Shown here: positions 5,576 through 7,042 of the stretch, in pieces
How the letters are laid out: every line of letters starts with the position of its first letter
Numbering within the stretch: the first letter of the stretch is position 1
Source: an uncultured Fretibacterium sp.
GTDB lineage: Bacteria; Synergistota; Synergistia; Synergistales; Aminobacteriaceae
Length of the DNA stretch: 7,042 nt
Direction of reading: 5' to 3'
Assembly: GCA_937915755.1 (NCBI GenBank)
Contig: CALGGR010000125.1
Coordinates: forward strand, 1-7,042
Program-made: the position numbers and the translations under genes
The notes under the pieces: generated by a model
Seen by the model: only the letters and a program-made list of their open reading frames with translations
Databases searched by the model: none
What the model was told of the DNA's origin: nothing

Positions 5576-6757
5576 TTAGTCCTTCTTTGGGTGAAGATTA
5601 GCCAGAGCTTCGGCCATGTCAATCTCCAGAAAATCTGCAACATCAACGAGGAAGTCCGCGATCTTCAAGTGCTGTGGGCAGACCTTCTCGCACTTCCTGC
5701 ACTTTACGCACGAGCTTGCCTTGCCGTAGCCGTCATTCACGAGGTTTCCGTAGTATATGCGCTCAATCAGGAAGCCTCCGGGTACGCTCTCAGGGTCTCT
5801 CTGTTTTGCGGCATTGTAGAGCGCGAAGTAGTTGGGTATCGGGATATTTCGCGGGCATTTGTTCGTCTCGACGCAGTAACGGCACGCGGTACACGGGATT
5901 GCGTACCATTTCCGAATAATTTCGGCGGCTTTCATAACGGCCTCGCGTTCCTCATCGTTGAAAGGCGTAAAGTCATTCATTGCGTCAACATTGCTCTTTA
6001 ATTGCTCAAACGTACTCATTCCCGACAGAACCGTCTGGACGTTCGGGAGGCTCGCAACGAATTTTATTGCCCAATGCGCAGGCTCCCAGTCAGGATGAAT
6101 CGAGCGCAGCAGCTTGTCAGCCTCGTCTGGTATTACAGCCAATGTTCCGCCCTTCACGGGTTCCATAACGGTAACTTTCAGGCCGTGTTCCTCAGCGACT
6201 CGGTAGCATTCTCCGCTCTGTACTCCAGCGTTGTCCCAGTCAAGATAGTTTATCTGCAGCTGAACGAAGTCAAATCCCGGGTGGTCGTCAAGAATCTTTG
6301 CGAGGTTCTCCGCCGTGTCGTGGCAGCTGAAGCCGAGCTTGCGAATCTCCCCAGCTTTCCGCTTCTCTTCAAGGTACTCGATCGTTTCCCACTTCTTTGC
6401 GCGTTCGTACTGTTCGAGCGTCATGTTGTGAAGAAGATAGTAGTCGAAGAAATCAACTCCCACATTCTTCTTCTGTGCCTCAAAAATCTTCGCGTTGTCC
6501 TCGCCCGACTTCATGAGCGCAAGGGGCATCTTCGTCGCAACCGTGAATGAATCTCGCGGGTAACGTTCAACAACTGCCTGCCTCAATGATGACTCGCTCT
6601 TGTAATCGTGATACATGTAGGCTGTATCGAAGTACGTGAAGCCGTTTGCGATGAAGTAGTCCGCCATTCGCTTGACCTGCTCGATGTCAACCGTAGTCAT
6701 GTCGTCAGGATTGAACACGGGCAGACGCATGAGGCCGAATCCTAGTTTCTTCTGCAT
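5576..6757 (-). CDS. aldo/keto reductase with C-terminal 4Fe-4S ferredoxin-like region
   Basis: The 393-residue cytoplasmic oxidoreductase has an N-terminal aldo/keto reductase barrel (about 1-285) carrying the full catalytic tetrad: D44 and Y49 in FDTAYMY, K76 in VATKMP and H110 in YLLHN. The C-terminal part has two cysteine groups: C289-x2-C292-x2-C295-x5-C301-P, and C350-x2-C353-x2-C356-x3-C360-P. The second is a textbook ferredoxin motif; the first has the wider last spacing seen in this subfamily (COG1453-like). The expected role is NAD(P)H-linked carbonyl reduction coupled to Fe-S electron transfer, with unknown substrate. The ATG at 6757 is supported by GAGGAGGG ten bases upstream, and the N-terminus QKKLGFGLMRLP is typical. 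It is convergent with the surface-protein gene and has its own terminator. A weak promoter lies upstream. Family assignment is secure; substrate and redox partner are not known. Confidence 0.95.
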   Translation of the reverse strand: MQKKLGFGLMRLPVFNPDDMTTVDIEQVKRMADYFIANGFTYFDTAYMYHDYKSESSLRQAVVERYPRDSFTVATKMPLALMKSGEDNAKIFEAQKKNVGVDFFDYYLLHNMTLEQYERAKKWETIEYLEEKRKAGEIRKLGFSCHDTAENLAKILDDHPGFDFVQLQINYLDWDNAGVQSGECYRVAEEHGLKVTVMEPVKGGTLAVIPDEADKLLRSIHPDWEPAHWAIKFVASLPNVQTVLSGMSTFEQLKSNVDAMNDFTPFNDEEREAVMKAAEIIRKWYAIPCTACRYCVETNKCPRNIPIPNYFALYNAAKQRDPESVPGGFLIERIYYGNLVNDGYGKASSCVKCRKCEKVCPQHLKIADFLVDVADFLEIDMAEALANLHPKKD

Positions 6758-6791
6758 TTCAGTTTTTCCCTCCTCAAGAGAAATTGTCGGG

Positions 6792-6822
6792 ATTATATAC
6801 TTAAAGCGTACTTGAAATGTAA
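6792..6822 (-). promoter_or_regulatory. weak candidate promoter for the aldo/keto reductase gene
   Basis: TATAAT on the minus strand at 6797-6792, overlapping TATATA at 6799-6794. The best -35-like hexamer is TTACAT (6822-6817), which fits TATATA at 17 bp but matches consensus poorly. A start near 6785 gives a leader of about 28 nt containing the GAGGAGGG site. Confidence 0.4.
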
Positions 6823-6838
6823 TTCAGGAAAATAATTA

Positions 6839-6850
6839 CCCCCCCCCCCC
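6839..6850. repeat. 12-bp poly-C homopolymer tract (poly-G on the minus strand)
   Basis: Twelve consecutive C lie between the stop of the right-edge gene (6890) and the promoter region of the reductase gene, roughly 17 bp upstream of its candidate -35. On the minus strand, CCCTCC (6871-6866) could also pair with part of the G run, and TAATTATTTT follows the run. Tracts like this slip during replication and are also a common source of sequencing length error. Confidence 0.95.
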
Positions 6851-6889
6851 GCTGAGTATTTCAACGGAGGGCAATGTTTTGCTTTGCAC

Positions 6890-7042
6890 TTAGTGTGAAA
6901 GGAGGCTTCTTCTTCTGTAGAGGTCTTCCTCGATTTCGTCGGCCTGTTCTTCGAGCATGAACTTGTCCTCGAACACCGTAGTTCCGGCTTCGTCTTCAGT
7001 TCCTTTGAACGCACCCTTCAGGAATATAGGCGTGATTATAGT
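6890..7042 (-). CDS. unrecognised protein, C-terminal 50 codons only
   Basis: Reading the minus strand from the right edge gives an uninterrupted frame of 50 codons ending in TAA at 6892-6890. It has no start in the window, so the gene begins beyond 7042. The fragment contains TIITPIFLKGAFKGTEDEAG, then an acidic stretch FEDKFMLEEQADEIEEDLYR and ends RRSLLSH. Codon choice (GAG, GAC, AAG, CTC, GCC) resembles the other genes here, and the acidic then basic, probably helical end looks like a real protein tail. I do not recognise the family. It is on the same strand as the reductase gene but 132 bp away, with a poly-G run between, so a shared transcript is uncertain. A longer minus-strand frame at 7014-6793 crosses the poly-G run and looks artificial. 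Confidence 0.7.
   Translation of the reverse strand, partial: TIITPIFLKGAFKGTEDEAGTTVFEDKFMLEEQADEIEEDLYRRRSLLSH

Noticed and set aside
6002..6550. Plus-strand open frame of 182 codons opposite the aldo/keto reductase
   Set aside because: The minus strand encodes a complete, conserved reductase here, and the antisense product has no recognisable features.
6793..7014. Minus-strand open frame of 73 codons through the poly-G run
   Set aside because: It contains a run of glycines from the homopolymer, is low in recognisable structure and is out of frame with the better supported C-terminal fragment at 6890-7042.

Overview
The window most likely comes from a member of the Synergistota (Synergistetes). 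The main evidence is the C-terminus of the large secreted protein at 3006-5477. It has a Gly/Ser linker, then GGCNG, a short hydrophobic segment and a final RKR, which is the layout of the Synergist-CTERM sorting tail known from that phylum. Base composition is roughly balanced, and Shine-Dalgarno sequences are strong and purine-rich. I could run no search, so the phylum is an inference.

Layout. (1) 1-2256, minus strand: a compact operon read right to left. It encodes a P-loop deoxynucleoside kinase (TTG start), a NIF3-family metal-binding protein overlapping it by 11 bp, and then trpS, which runs off the left edge. The TrpRS carries the exact C-x22-C-x6-C-x2-C spacing of the iron-sulfur TrpRS of Thermotoga. 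(2) 2257-2359: a tight divergent promoter region. The -10 boxes of both promoters lie in the two arms of a perfect 9-bp inverted repeat. (3) 2360-2788, plus: a stand-alone NADAR/YbiA-like N-glycosidase. (4) 2789-3005: leader of the next gene, with a good extended -10 promoter, a 14-codon mini-ORF and a terminator-like hairpin followed by six T just before the ribosome binding site, so possibly an attenuator. (5) 3006-5477, plus: an 823-residue exported surface protein built from a signal peptide, two copies of an unrecognised module of about 250 residues, three He_PIG-type Ig-like repeats and the sorting tail. (6) 5478-5575: convergent intergenic region with one terminator for each strand. (7) 5576-6757, minus: an aldo/keto reductase fused to a C-terminal ferredoxin-like region. 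(8) 6758-6889: its upstream region, with a run of 12 C (G on the transcribed strand). (9) 6890-7042, minus: the last 50 codons of an unrecognised gene that continues past the right edge.

The genes do not form one pathway. The left operon is housekeeping (nucleotide salvage, metal protein, tRNA charging). NADAR is a nucleotide or ADP-ribose N-glycosidase. The surface protein and the oxidoreductase are separate transcription units. The least explained signals are the hairpin in the surface-protein leader, the duplicated module in that protein, the shared-element divergent promoters and the poly-C/poly-G tract. I see no CRISPR array, tRNA, rRNA, insertion sequence or phage gene.
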